Source: Myxococcus flavus
Lineage (GTDB): Bacteria; Myxococcota; Myxococcia; Myxococcales; Myxococcaceae
Direction: 5' to 3'
DNA: 64,000 nt
Assembly (NCBI RefSeq): GCF_050038885.1
Contig: NZ_CP143624.1
Coordinates: 868,001-932,000 of the forward strand
Under the pieces are notes generated by a model. That model worked only from the letters and a program-made list of their open reading frames with translations, was not told the DNA's origin and did not search any database. Both the position numbers and the translations under genes were made by a program. Positions 16,505 to 24,322 of this stretch are shown here, piece by piece (the first letter of the stretch is position 1; each line of letters opens with the position of its first letter).

Positions 16505-17956
16505 ATGACGTCCGCCGCTGCTGCTACACCCAAGGCATTCATCTCATACTCCTGGTCTTCACCCGAGCATAAGGAACGAGTGCGCCAGCTAGCCGATCGA
16601 CTCCTTGCTGACGGTGTGGATGTAATTCTCGACGAGTACGACCTCAGAGAAGGCCATGACGTCGTTCATTTCATGGAACGACTGACGACGGACACCACCA
16701 TCTCGAAGGTCCTCGTCATATGCGACAAGGTCTACACCGAGAAAGCGAATGCTCGAAAGGGAGGAGTGGGCACGGAGTCTCAGATCATCTCAGCCGAAGT
16801 CTACAGCAAGATCGATCAGGAGAAATTCATCCCCTTAGTCTTCGAATCCAGCGATGGCTCACCCATGCTGCCCGTCTTCTTGAGAAGTCGATACTACATT
16901 GACATGTCGACTCCGGAGAGGGAGGAAGAGAATTACGATGCGCTTATCAGGAATATTTTCAACAAGCCGCTTAGAAGGAAGCCCACAGTTGGGAAGCCTC
17001 CCGCGCACATACTCGAAGACGAGTACAAACCATCCGCAACCCGGCATCTCGCCCGAACGGCGCGCGAGGCCATTCTCCACTCTCGACCGTACGCCGATGC
17101 CTCGTCCAAACGCTATCTCGCAACATATGCCGAGCATCTAACGGGCCTTAGGGTTCCCAGCCACAATTCAGCCGACGCATTCGAAGAGGCATTAATCAAG
17201 GCACTTCACGATTTCATCCCTGTCAGGGACGAACTTGTTGAATTCATCGACTTCTTGATTGGCCATGCGGACATCAACCGAGTTTCGGAATACATCTTTG
17301 ACTTCTTCGAGAGTGCCGCAGGAGCAATGGCGGTGCCAATGCCTGAGAGCGGGCCTGTTCCACCGGAGGCAACAGTCGAAGCTGCCAAGTTCGCTGTTCA
17401 TGAGCTGTTCTTGCACATTTTCTCCTTGCTGATTAAGCACGGCCACTTAGCGGCCGCTGAGATTCTCTTGTCGCGCGAGTACCACGTCCCTCTCAATTAC
17501 GGTCGTCTCGCGTTTGACTCTTTTGTTCACTTCCAGCCGCAGCTTGAAATTTTGGAGGCATATCGAAGAAATAAGACGAACCTCATCAGTCCAGCGAGCG
17601 GCCTTCTTAAGGATCGCGCCGTCGGGCTAGTGAAGTTCCCCGAGATAATGCAGTCGGACTTTGTGCTCTTTGTTCGTAGCATTATCCACTCAAGCGTGGG
17701 GCCATGGGTGCCTTCGACGCTTGTTTATTCAAAGTACTCTCAAACGATTCCGATCTTTGAGAAGGCAGAGTCTGGACGGCACTTCGCGAAGCTCAAAGTC
17801 TTGCTGGGCGTCGAGAGCAAAGCCGATCTTGTGAAGAGGTTAGAACAGGCTGACGAAGGTTACAGGCTTCGGGGGCGGGTACTGCTCCCATCGAACCATT
17901 CGCGCATGCACATTGCCGAACTTGCCGGGCTCGCGAAACTCGATACGCGTCCATAG
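16505..17956 (+). CDS. SEFIR/TIR-domain protein, candidate defence effector
   Basis: The 483-residue protein starts with a SEFIR-type TIR-fold domain (about 9-150): KAFISYSW, a helix with VRQLADRLLADGVDVILDEY, DLREGHDVVHFMER, the strand SKVLVICDKVYTEKAN, then GGVGTESQIIS. Glu91 in GVGTE is a candidate catalytic residue, since related bacterial TIR domains cleave NAD. The rest (about 180-483) is a helical domain I do not recognise, perhaps a sensor. The ATG follows GGGGGATCA. Codon use is AT-richer than the host. The TIR-fold domain, accessory island position and divergent PRTase-like neighbour suggest an abortive-infection-type system, by inference. Confidence 0.75.
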   Translation: MTSAAAATPKAFISYSWSSPEHKERVRQLADRLLADGVDVILDEYDLREGHDVVHFMERLTTDTTISKVLVICDKVYTEKANARKGGVGTESQIISAEVYSKIDQEKFIPLVFESSDGSPMLPVFLRSRYYIDMSTPEREEENYDALIRNIFNKPLRRKPTVGKPPAHILEDEYKPSATRHLARTAREAILHSRPYADASSKRYLATYAEHLTGLRVPSHNSADAFEEALIKALHDFIPVRDELVEFIDFLIGHADINRVSEYIFDFFESAAGAMAVPMPESGPVPPEATVEAAKFAVHELFLHIFSLLIKHGHLAAAEILLSREYHVPLNYGRLAFDSFVHFQPQLEILEAYRRNKTNLISPASGLLKDRAVGLVKFPEIMQSDFVLFVRSIIHSSVGPWVPSTLVYSKYSQTIPIFEKAESGRHFAKLKVLLGVESKADLVKRLEQADEGYRLRGRVLLPSNHSRMHIAELAGLAKLDTRP

Positions 17957-18299
17957 TCTCTCGACGCATGAGAGGGATGGGGCCCTGTTCAGGGGTGGGC
18001 GGGAGGGTGCAAAGGGGCCGAGGAGGGCCGCTGACCGGGCCGCCCGAGTCAGGGCACACGCTACCGTCAGCCACCCATGGGCTTCTCGTGAGCCCTGGTA
18101 GACCGGGGCACTCGGGCCGCTCGCATCCGTGAGCGGATTGACCCTGTTGGGCCGCATGTGCCCCCAGTGTGCCCCTCCAGCGTGGTTGGAGGCGGCACAC
18201 CATGGAACGGCATGGGACGGAGCGGGATGACGAACCCGAGCGAAATCAAGGCGATAGCGGGTAACAGCGCGTCCTGCCTGGGGTTTCCTATCGCCCTGC
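17957..18299. other. Right end of the element, non-coding
   Basis: This stretch of 343 bp lies between the SEFIR stop and the att core. It contains the second copy of the right-end repeat (18160-18282). It also has a motif with two TGTGCCC units (18157-18176) that recurs beside the integrase 3' end at 4209-4226, so these may be integrase arm sites. No gene is supported. Confidence 0.5.
18160..18282 (+). repeat. Right-end repeat of the element (partner of 13759-13880)
   Basis: This segment is similar to 13759-13880 across its length. It lies within 20 bp of the att core, so it marks the true right terminus, while the internal copy looks like a relict or duplicated terminus. Confidence 0.72.
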
Positions 18300-18329
18300 C
18301 CACGGGTTCAAGTCCCGTACTCCTCGCCA
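18300..18329 (+). repeat. attR core (tRNA-Asp 3' fragment)
   Basis: The 30 nt are identical to 4122-4151. Only the T arm, 3' acceptor strand and CCA are present, with no 5' half, so it is not a tRNA gene. Confidence 0.88.
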
Positions 18330-18876
18330 ATGAGAAGGGCCCGGAGTCGTAAGGTTCCGGGCCCTTCGCTTTTTCGAGCTCCATCCTTCCCCTTCGTCCT
18401 TGCTGGAACCTGAGTTCCACCAGCACACAGTGGCCCCAGGTACTGCCCAGTGTCCTCCCGGGAGAGGGCCTTCTCATCCGGGATGGGAGCCTCGATGGGC
18501 GGCGAGAAGACGGGCCGCTCCACCACCATGTCGAAGTCGGCGGCTTGAATGAGGGGGGCGTCGTCGGCGTTGGCCGGGAGCGGCGTGTCCACGTCCACGA
18601 CCGCCGCGTCGACCACCACGTCCGGGCGCGCGGCCACGGCGCGCTCGGCGGAGTACACGAGGAAGGCGCTGCCCTCATCGGGCGCGATGTACACCGCGCA
18701 CGCGGAGGCTGAGGGCTTTGTACCGCTCGAGGCCCGCTCCTCCCGGTCGTGCCAACAAGTGCTCGGGTGCGCTCCCAGTCGAATCCCGGTGCACCCTGGT
18801 CCGAGACGTCCGCTGCGGGGTCCGATACAGAGAAATCGTCATGTGACGGCGAGAAGCCTGCCCACTGACTCTTTCT
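18308..18876 (-). pseudogene. Remnant of a secreted/lipoprotein-type gene
   Basis: On the minus strand a protein-like frame runs from about 18876 to 18308 without a stop. It contains CTGIRLGAHPSTCWHD, SSGTKPSASACAVYIAPDEG, AFLVYSAERAVAARPD and Asp/Ala/Val-rich acidic stretches, resembling mature parts of myxobacterial lipoproteins. There is no start with an RBS upstream (the only usable start is a GTG at 18694). The frame also runs through the tRNA terminator into attR. I read it as a decayed gene whose signal peptide is lost. It could instead be a chance frame. Confidence 0.35.
18334..18376 (+). terminator. Host tRNA-Asp-type terminator beyond attR
   Basis: The hairpin GAAGGGCCCGGA...TTCCGGGCCCTTC with a TTTTT tail is nearly identical to those following tRNA-Asp copies 1 and 2. 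Its position after attR shows that this was originally the downstream flank of the disrupted tRNA gene. Confidence 0.85.
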
Positions 18877-18912
18877 TCAACGCAACCCCTGGAAGCAGAA
18901 GTGAGGCAAGTG

Positions 18913-19584
18913 ATGAGTCGATTCTCGTGGTGTGTAGCGATGGCTGTCGCCGGCTCGGCGCTGAGCGCGTGCGGGGTGGAGGACGAGCAGCTCGCGATGG
19001 CCATGGAGGCTGATGCGGCCTCGGCCTCGACCACCGAGCAGCCTCTGGCGGCGTTGACCTTCGCCTCCGTGAGGGCCTTCAATGATGGCTGGGTCACCGA
19101 CGATGCCGTCAACTCGACGGAGCACTACAACATCGGGAAGATCTACTGGTTCTTGTCGGGTGACAGCTTCTACGACGCATTCATGACGTTCAGCTTCGAG
19201 GCGCTGCCGCCCCTTACTGCGCCCATCGAATTCGCGCGGCTGCGCCTCTGCCTGCAGTCTGTCACTGGAGATCCGTGGGGCAACCTCGGCCCCCTGTATG
19301 TGGCTCGCGTCGATCCCTATAGCTCGCTCAACACCTCGCTCTACTATTCGGCCTCGTTCGATACGCAGACGTACTGGAGTGGGAATCCCTCGACCAAGTG
19401 CACGCAGGTGGATGTGACTCAGATGGTCCGCAACGGTCTGGCCAAGGGAAATCGGGTCTACCTGCGACTCTTCTTCCCTCATGCCCCCAGGGGTGGGACC
19501 CAGGAGTTCATCAGGGTGAGCTCCAGCCGCGACAGCCAAAACTACCCGTACCTCTACGTCAAATACAACTACACGTACGAGTGA
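18913..19584 (+). CDS. Lipoprotein with DNRLRE-like domain
   Basis: The 223-residue protein has a lipoprotein signal peptide (MSRFSW..., lipobox LSAC at about residues 16-19), so it is expected on the outer membrane or surface. The rest is one beta-rich domain resembling DNRLRE/disaggregatase-type carbohydrate-related modules: FMTFSFEALPPL near the start, FARLRLCLQSV, a VDVTQMVRNGLAKGNRVYLRL strand-helix-strand, and a final YPYLYVKY strand. The ATG at 18913 directly precedes the signal peptide; an in-frame GTG 12 bp upstream is an alternative. It stands alone. The role is unknown, perhaps polysaccharide or matrix binding. Confidence 0.7.
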   Translation: MSRFSWCVAMAVAGSALSACGVEDEQLAMAMEADAASASTTEQPLAALTFASVRAFNDGWVTDDAVNSTEHYNIGKIYWFLSGDSFYDAFMTFSFEALPPLTAPIEFARLRLCLQSVTGDPWGNLGPLYVARVDPYSSLNTSLYYSASFDTQTYWSGNPSTKCTQVDVTQMVRNGLAKGNRVYLRLFFPHAPRGGTQEFIRVSSSRDSQNYPYLYVKYNYTYE

Positions 19585-19731
19585 TGGGCCCCCGGCTCGC
19601 CAGCCGGGTGAGCCCATGTCAAGGGCTGGCTGAAGCAGCGCTGAAGTCTGAGCGAGCCTGACAAGGCCTGGCATGCCCACCTTCCGGTGCATGCCTCGCC
19701 GCGAGCGGGCCCTGGGCGCCTCTGGGTTGGC

Positions 19732-20694
19732 TCAGCGCGAGCCCGTGGCGGCGATCTTCCGCCACTCGCGTGGCGCCATGCCGTAAGCGGCCCTGAACAC
19801 GCGGCCGAAGTGCGACACGTCCCGGAAGCCCCACCCCAGTGCGATGTCTGCGATGGTCCGTGCGCGCATCGCCGGGTTGGCGAGGTCCTTCTTGCAGCAT
19901 TCGAGACGCCGCGAGATGACCCATTGCATGAGCGTCGTGCTGCTCTCGTCGAACAGCTCATGCAGGTAGCGCTTCGACATGCGAAGCTCCGCCGCCACAC
20001 TCGCGGGAGTCAGGGAGGGGTCGGCAAGGTGGCGCTCGACGTACTCACGGACCCGCTGTCTCCGGGCTTCCTTCGTGCTGGGCGACGCGGCGTGCGCCAC
20101 CTCGGCCGTGGCACCAAACGCGAGGGCCAGCACGTCCAGGAGGATCCGGATGGCAGCATCGGTCTCAGGCTCGGTCAGCGGTGGCGCCGTCAGGAGCGCG
20201 CGCAGGTAGGCCGAGGCAAGCGTTCCCACGCCCGTTCCCGTGCGCACGACCCGCCCCACCGCCCGGTCCGCGTCAGCGAGCCGCGGCCGCAGGACATGTT
20301 GAGGTAGCGCGAGGGACATCCCCTGCCACTCGGTATTGAAGCTGAACTCGGTCGGCCGTGTCAGGTCGACGAGCGTCAGATCTCCTGGTCCGAGCGGATG
20401 TTCCTCACGGCCCTGCGTCAGCCTCCCGGTTCCGGCGAGCTGGAGGTTGACGAAATAGAGCTCCCGGGGCGCGCGGGCGATGTCGCGAGCGCTACGACAC
20501 ATGCGCTGCGCCACGGAATCGAGATGGATGAGCGGGAACTGGCCGAGGGTCCGCAGGTGAACCTGCCCGACGAATGGCTCCGCCTGCTCCGACGGCTCCC
20601 ACCGCGAGCCCGCGACGCGACTGCTTACGACCTCGCGCCAGCTCGCGTGCAGCCCGTTCTCTGGGACAGTGCCAGGAGTGAGGTTGCTCCGCAT
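19732..20694 (-). CDS. AraC-family transcriptional regulator
   Basis: The 320-residue regulator has an N-terminal cupin-like ligand/dimerisation domain of the AraC_binding_2 type (about 40-200) and two C-terminal HTH motifs: LTPASVAAELRMSKRYLHELF and the second around TIADIALGWGFRDVSHFGRVFRAAYG. The family signature ending in APREWR is present. The start at 20694 has GGAG about 11 bp upstream; an in-frame ATG at 20724 is the alternative. No obvious target operon is adjacent. The IS3 fragment begins just upstream, so the original neighbour may be lost. Confidence 0.88.
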   Translation of the reverse strand: MRSNLTPGTVPENGLHASWREVVSSRVAGSRWEPSEQAEPFVGQVHLRTLGQFPLIHLDSVAQRMCRSARDIARAPRELYFVNLQLAGTGRLTQGREEHPLGPGDLTLVDLTRPTEFSFNTEWQGMSLALPQHVLRPRLADADRAVGRVVRTGTGVGTLASAYLRALLTAPPLTEPETDAAIRILLDVLALAFGATAEVAHAASPSTKEARRQRVREYVERHLADPSLTPASVAAELRMSKRYLHELFDESSTTLMQWVISRRLECCKKDLANPAMRARTIADIALGWGFRDVSHFGRVFRAAYGMAPREWRKIAATGSR

Positions 20695-20819
20695 GCCGAC
20701 AGACGCTCCAGGAGTACGTGTCATGCGGGACCAGCCCGGATGCTCTTGGAGCCTGGACGTGTCCACGCACCATGAGAGGAGCACAGATGGAGTATCAGTG
20801 CCAGTTGGGCCTCGAGTAG

Positions 20820-21017
20820 TCACCGCCAGCCCGCGCCACTGCGACCGAGCATGGCGGCCACCACCCGGTCACAGCGAGGCGCCTGGAAGGTGAACGTGGT
20901 GTAGCCCCCTGAAGAGTCGGACTTGCCCTCCTCCAGCACCAGCTTCACGGCCCCGGCCTTGAACCCCGGGCTGAAGCTACGCCGCTGTCGCCTCTGCTTT
21001 TTCTCGCTCTCCGACAT
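20820..21017 (-). pseudogene. IS3-family transposase OrfA fragment
   Basis: The frame begins MSESEKKQRRQRRSFSPGFK and continues with AVKLVLEEGKS, the typical N-terminus of IS3-family OrfA proteins. The similarity stops after about 33 residues and the frame continues into unrelated sequence. There is no OrfB, so only a scrap of the element remains. Confidence 0.7.
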
Positions 21018-21258
21018 CGAACACCCTTCCCTCACATCGAGGGTGTCCACGGAAGTGGTTGACTCTCACCAGCTTCTCAAGTGCGCACATGGTACCCGTC
21101 GGCTCGGGCGTTGGGACTCCGTGCCGGGTTGGGGAGGTGGCGCGACAACGGGGCAACTTCACTCCGACCTGATTCATGCGCACCGCGTCTTCCGGGGCAG
21201 CTTCAGTCAAAGCGACAACGTCCCTGACATAGGGGGCCAATCAGCCGCCCCATCCGTT

Positions 21259-21894
21259 TTATGGCGAAGGCCACGCAAGCATCGCGGCATCAATGATGGT
21301 GGTGAGCTTCTTGGCGGAAGCACCATCACGGGCCTGGATCGACAAGCCCTCCAGCACCGTAGTGTAGAATGCGGCGAGCGTTCTCACATCGGTTGACGCA
21401 GGGAGGTCTCCCTCCGCAATCCCTCGCTCGAGCCGCCGTTTCAGGGCACGCTCGCCATCGAGGCGTTTCTCGGCGAGGAAGGTTCTGACCATCTCGTTCT
21501 CCGGTGTGCCCAGGAGCGAGGCCAGGACGATCATGCACCCGCGCGGCTTTTCGCTAGCGATGTAGGCTCGCGCATTGGCACGCAGCATTCCCTCCACCGC
21601 CGCGCGCGCGGATGGCGCGTCATTCAGGCTACGAGTGGTGTGAATTCCTTCAGTCCGGTCGTAGAGCTCGACGGCTTCGCGGAAGAGCTCTTCCTTGCAG
21701 CCGAAGATGGCATAGAGGCTGGGCTTGTTGACGCCCATCGCTTCGACCAGGTCCTGGATGGACGTGCCTTCGTAGCCGCGCGACCAGAATACGCGCATCG
21801 CCTCCACGAGAGCCTCGTCGCGATCGAAGCCACGGGGCCGGCCCATCACGGAGGGGGGCTTCTGCGTCTTTGCCTTCGCCTTGTTCGTGCTCAT
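21259..21894 (-). CDS. TetR-family transcriptional regulator
   Basis: The 211-residue regulator has a TetR HTH at about residues 20-70 (FDRDEALVEAMRVFWSRGYE, then VEAMGVNKPSLYAIFGCKEEL). The C-terminal ligand domain resembles the TetR_C group found with oxidoreductase regulators (RGCMIVLASLLG). The ATG at 21894 overlaps the SMR stop (ATGA), so it is the last gene of the SDR-SMR-TetR operon. Autoregulation through the palindromes upstream of the first gene is likely. Confidence 0.9.
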   Translation of the reverse strand: MSTNKAKAKTQKPPSVMGRPRGFDRDEALVEAMRVFWSRGYEGTSIQDLVEAMGVNKPSLYAIFGCKEELFREAVELYDRTEGIHTTRSLNDAPSARAAVEGMLRANARAYIASEKPRGCMIVLASLLGTPENEMVRTFLAEKRLDGERALKRRLERGIAEGDLPASTDVRTLAAFYTTVLEGLSIQARDGASAKKLTTIIDAAMLAWPSP

Positions 21895-22208
21895 CTTTCG
21901 AGTGCCCGCAGGCCGGCGACGCCGACGCCGATCATCATCAGGAAGACGATGCGGGCCGCCGAGACCTGTTCGCCGAGAACTATCATGCCGAAGACCGCGA
22001 CGCCGCACACGCCCAGGCCCACCCAGACCGCGTAGGCTGTGCCAACGGGCAGTTCCTTCAAGGCGAGCGCCAGCAGCACCAGGCTGACCATGGCGAGGCT
22101 CAGGCCGACGACACTCGGCCAGAACCGCGTCAGGCCGTCGGCTTGTTTGAGCGCGAGCGCCCAGGCGATCTCCAGGCACCCCGCCACCACCAACAGAATC
22201 CACGCCAT
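21891..22208 (-). CDS. Small multidrug resistance (SMR) family exporter
   Basis: The 105-residue protein has four membrane helices, the usual SMR length. The first helix contains the essential Glu in GCLEIAWA and the pattern resembles SugE/Gdx-type members (AWALALK..DGLTRFWPS). It is expected to act as an inner membrane dimer exporting small cations or guanidinium-like compounds. The ATG at 22208 has GAGG 6 bp upstream; an in-frame ATG at 22232, overlapping the SDR stop, would add eight residues. It is translationally coupled to the TetR gene. Confidence 0.88.
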   Translation of the reverse strand: MAWILLVVAGCLEIAWALALKQADGLTRFWPSVVGLSLAMVSLVLLALALKELPVGTAYAVWVGLGVCGVAVFGMIVLGEQVSAARIVFLMMIGVGVAGLRALER

Positions 22209-22231
22209 GAATGCCTCGCGTTGTCGCGCCA

Positions 22232-22978
22232 TCAAGCAGAGAAGCCACCGTCCACCGCGATGGATGTGCCAGTAATGAAGCGTCCGCCGGCACCCGCCAG
22301 ATGCCCGACAGTGGCGGCGATGTCCTCAGGGCGGGCGTAGTGATTGAGAGCCAGGAGTGCCAGTTCGGAAGTGGCGGTGGGGCCGTCAGCCGGGTTCATG
22401 TCCGTGTCGGTGGGTCCTGGATCGATGACGTTCACCGTGATTCCGCGCTCACCGACCTCCCGAGCCAGCCCCCTTGTCATGCCGAGCAGGGCGGATTTGC
22501 TCATCGAGTAGAGCGTGACGCCGCCATAGGGAACGCGCTGCGCGAAGCATGAGCCAATCGAGATGATGCGGCCCCCGTGCGTCATGTGCGCGAGCGCGGC
22601 CTGGGATGCGATGAACACGCCACGGACGTGGATTGCCAGCGTCCTGTCGAGCTCTTCGAGCGTGACCTTTTCGACCGGCCCGGAAGGAAAGATACCGGCG
22701 TTGTTGACCAGGATGTCCAGACGGCCCAGCTCGGACGCCGCGCGTTCCACTCCGCCACGGACGGCATCGGGGTCTCCGCTGTCCGCCTGGATGGCCAAGG
22801 CCCGCCGGCCCAGCGCCTTGAGCTCCCCCACCAGCGCGGCTGCTTTGTCTTCAGCGCTCGCATAAGTGAATGCAACGTCCGCGCCGCCCTTCGCCAGATG
22901 CCGAACGATGGCGGCGCCGATGCCGCGGGTGCCACCCGTCACCAATGCTGCCTTGCCGTTGAACTCCATCATGGCCAT
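22232..22978 (-). CDS. SDR-family NAD(P)-dependent oxidoreductase
   Basis: The 248-residue classical short-chain dehydrogenase has cofactor motif TGGTRGIG (about 15-22), NNAG (about 91-94), an active-site Ser in SIGSCF and YxxxK (Tyr-Ser-Met-Ser-Lys) at about 159-163. The C-terminal end ITGTSIAVDGGFSA is typical. The substrate is unknown; the fold matches FabG-like 3-oxoacyl reductases and stress-related SDRs. It is the first gene of an operon with an SMR exporter and a TetR regulator. Confidence 0.92.
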   Translation of the reverse strand: MAMMEFNGKAALVTGGTRGIGAAIVRHLAKGGADVAFTYASAEDKAAALVGELKALGRRALAIQADSGDPDAVRGGVERAASELGRLDILVNNAGIFPSGPVEKVTLEELDRTLAIHVRGVFIASQAALAHMTHGGRIISIGSCFAQRVPYGGVTLYSMSKSALLGMTRGLAREVGERGITVNVIDPGPTDTDMNPADGPTATSELALLALNHYARPEDIAATVGHLAGAGGRFITGTSIAVDGGFSA

Positions 22979-22989
22979 CCTTCGTTTAG

Positions 22990-23054
22990 AACCGATCGTT
23001 TAAAATATATGCAAACCAGGGGCTTCGTCGTCAAGACTTTTGTACCGGTCGGTA
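22990..23054. promoter_or_regulatory. Promoter region with two TetR-type palindromes
   Basis: Upstream of the SDR start lie AACCGATCGTTT (22990-23001) and TACCGGTCGGTA (23043-23054), both imperfect palindromes of the kind bound by TetR-family repressors. The TetR gene at the end of this operon is the natural candidate ligand. An AT-rich segment (23000-23010) lies between them. Confidence 0.6.
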
Positions 23055-23194
23055 TCAATTGCGCGGTGAGCCGATGATGTGCATCCGATTGCTCCTCCCA
23101 ACACCGCCTGGGCAGGGCCGCCCCCAGGAGAGTGGGGCTGGGAGTCACATGCCTTCCTTGGAGCCCACCGATGTGGTGGAGGAGAATGCGGTCT

Positions 23195-24103
23195 TCAGCG
23201 GCGCGCCTGTGTGTTCTGCCGACGTGTCTCCGGGTCGGTGGGTAGCACTGTCACCGTCGCCGTGCGCCCGGACACGAGGAGTACCTCGGGCGGCACCTCG
23301 TCGAGTGCCACTCGCACGGGCACGCGCTGGGCCAGCCGCACCCAGCTGAACGTCGGATTCACGTTCGGAAGAAGGCTCGGCCCCTGGGCGCGGTCCCGAT
23401 CCTCGATGCCCGCGGCGATGCTCTCCACGTGGCCTCGCAGCAGGGGCCGCTCGCCCATGATTCGGATGGAGACCTCGTCCCCCACGTGGATGCGAGACAG
23501 CTTCGTCTCCTCGAAGTAACCCTCGACGCGAAGGGAGTCCGTGTCCACCAGCGCGATGACCTGCCTTCCGGTGGCCGCGTAGTCCCCGGGCTCGAGCGCC
23601 AGGTTGGTGATGATGCCATTCACCGGCGCCTTCACCGTGGAGCGCTCCAGGTTGAGCGCCGCGACGTTCCGGTTGGCGATGGCCTGGTCGAGCGCGGCGC
23701 GGGTCTGCTCGACGCGCGCGAGCCCCTGCTCTCGTTCCTGCGTGGACAGGAGCGTCCCCATCCGCCGGTTCCGCACGGACTCGCGCTCCGCCTGCGCCAG
23801 GGCCGTGCGCTGACTGGCCACGGCCGCGTCCGCCTGCTTCAGCGCCAGCTCGAAGCGCGCCCGATCGATGACGAAGAGCTCCTGCCCCTTCGTCACGGGC
23901 TGGTTGTCCCGCACACTCACCGACGTGACGAGGCCCGATACATCCGGCGCGAGCTGCACCACGTCCGCGCGCACGCGCCCGTCCCGCGTCCACGGCTCGA
24001 CCTGGTAGTGCCGCCACATCCACCCGGCCGCGAGGAGGGCGGCGGCCACGGCGACCGCCGTCACCGCGAACCGGACCAGGAAGGTGGGGGTCGTCGGTTT
24101 CAT
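23195..24103 (-). CDS. HlyD-family membrane fusion protein (AaeA-like)
   Basis: The 302-residue periplasmic adaptor has one N-terminal membrane helix (about 10-28), a lipoyl-like half VVQLAPDVSGLVTSV, a coiled-coil hairpin (about 85-160), the second lipoyl half VKAPVNGIITNL, then a beta-barrel domain. It resembles AaeA/EmrA-type efflux adaptors. It is the last gene of the leftward operon with the FUSC permease and DUF1656 protein, the standard AaeXAB set, and should link the inner membrane pump to an outer membrane channel. Confidence 0.9.
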   Translation of the reverse strand: MKPTTPTFLVRFAVTAVAVAAALLAAGWMWRHYQVEPWTRDGRVRADVVQLAPDVSGLVTSVSVRDNQPVTKGQELFVIDRARFELALKQADAAVASQRTALAQAERESVRNRRMGTLLSTQEREQGLARVEQTRAALDQAIANRNVAALNLERSTVKAPVNGIITNLALEPGDYAATGRQVIALVDTDSLRVEGYFEETKLSRIHVGDEVSIRIMGERPLLRGHVESIAAGIEDRDRAQGPSLLPNVNPTFSWVRLAQRVPVRVALDEVPPEVLLVSGRTATVTVLPTDPETRRQNTQARR

Positions 24104-24109
24104 GAGGCC

Positions 24110-24322
24110 TCAGCGATGCGGTGCGTGGAAGGCGAGCGCCGTCACCGCGCACCAGAGGATGACGAAGAGGGACAAATCGAACAGGGCCGGGTGCCACACC
24201 CAGCGGTAGAAGTGCACCGCCCGGAGCACGCGCCGGATGGCAACGCTGAGCCCCAGCGCCACCAGGGCCCAGACGAGCAGCGAGGCGATGAAGACGCCGT
24301 GAAAGGACACCTCGCCCGTCAT
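24110..24322 (-). CDS. DUF1656 small membrane protein (AaeX-like)
   Basis: The 70-residue protein has two hydrophobic helices (about 9-28 and 45-64) separated by RRVLRAVHFYRWVWHPALF, the DUF1656 pattern. It is always found between FUSC and HlyD genes in AaeXAB-type operons. It overlaps the FUSC stop by 4 bp and the HlyD gene follows after 6 bp. Confidence 0.88.
   Translation of the reverse strand: MTGEVSFHGVFIASLLVWALVALGLSVAIRRVLRAVHFYRWVWHPALFDLSLFVILWCAVTALAFHAPHR

Larger units (their letters stand above)
4122..18329. mobile_element. Integrative element in tRNA-Asp (about 14.2 kb)
   Basis: A 30-bp direct repeat of the tRNA-Asp 3' end (4122-4151 and 18300-18329) bounds the element. The tyrosine integrase lies just inside the left end, and xis, helicase, primase and winged-helix genes form one operon. 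The right-end fragment is followed by a terminator of the host tRNA-Asp type, as expected if that sequence was originally downstream of the tRNA. Cargo comprises a DUF2381/kinase cluster and a divergent PRTase-like/SEFIR pair with lower GC. There are no capsid, portal, tail or conjugation genes, so it is a small integrative element or phage satellite rather than a prophage. Confidence 0.88.

Noticed and set aside
18300..18329. tRNA-Asp gene at attR
   Set aside because: Only the 3' 30 nt are present, with no D arm or anticodon.
20977..21240. An 87-codon minus-strand frame between the IS3 fragment and the TetR gene
   Set aside because: It overlaps the transposase fragment in another frame and has no motif or RBS.
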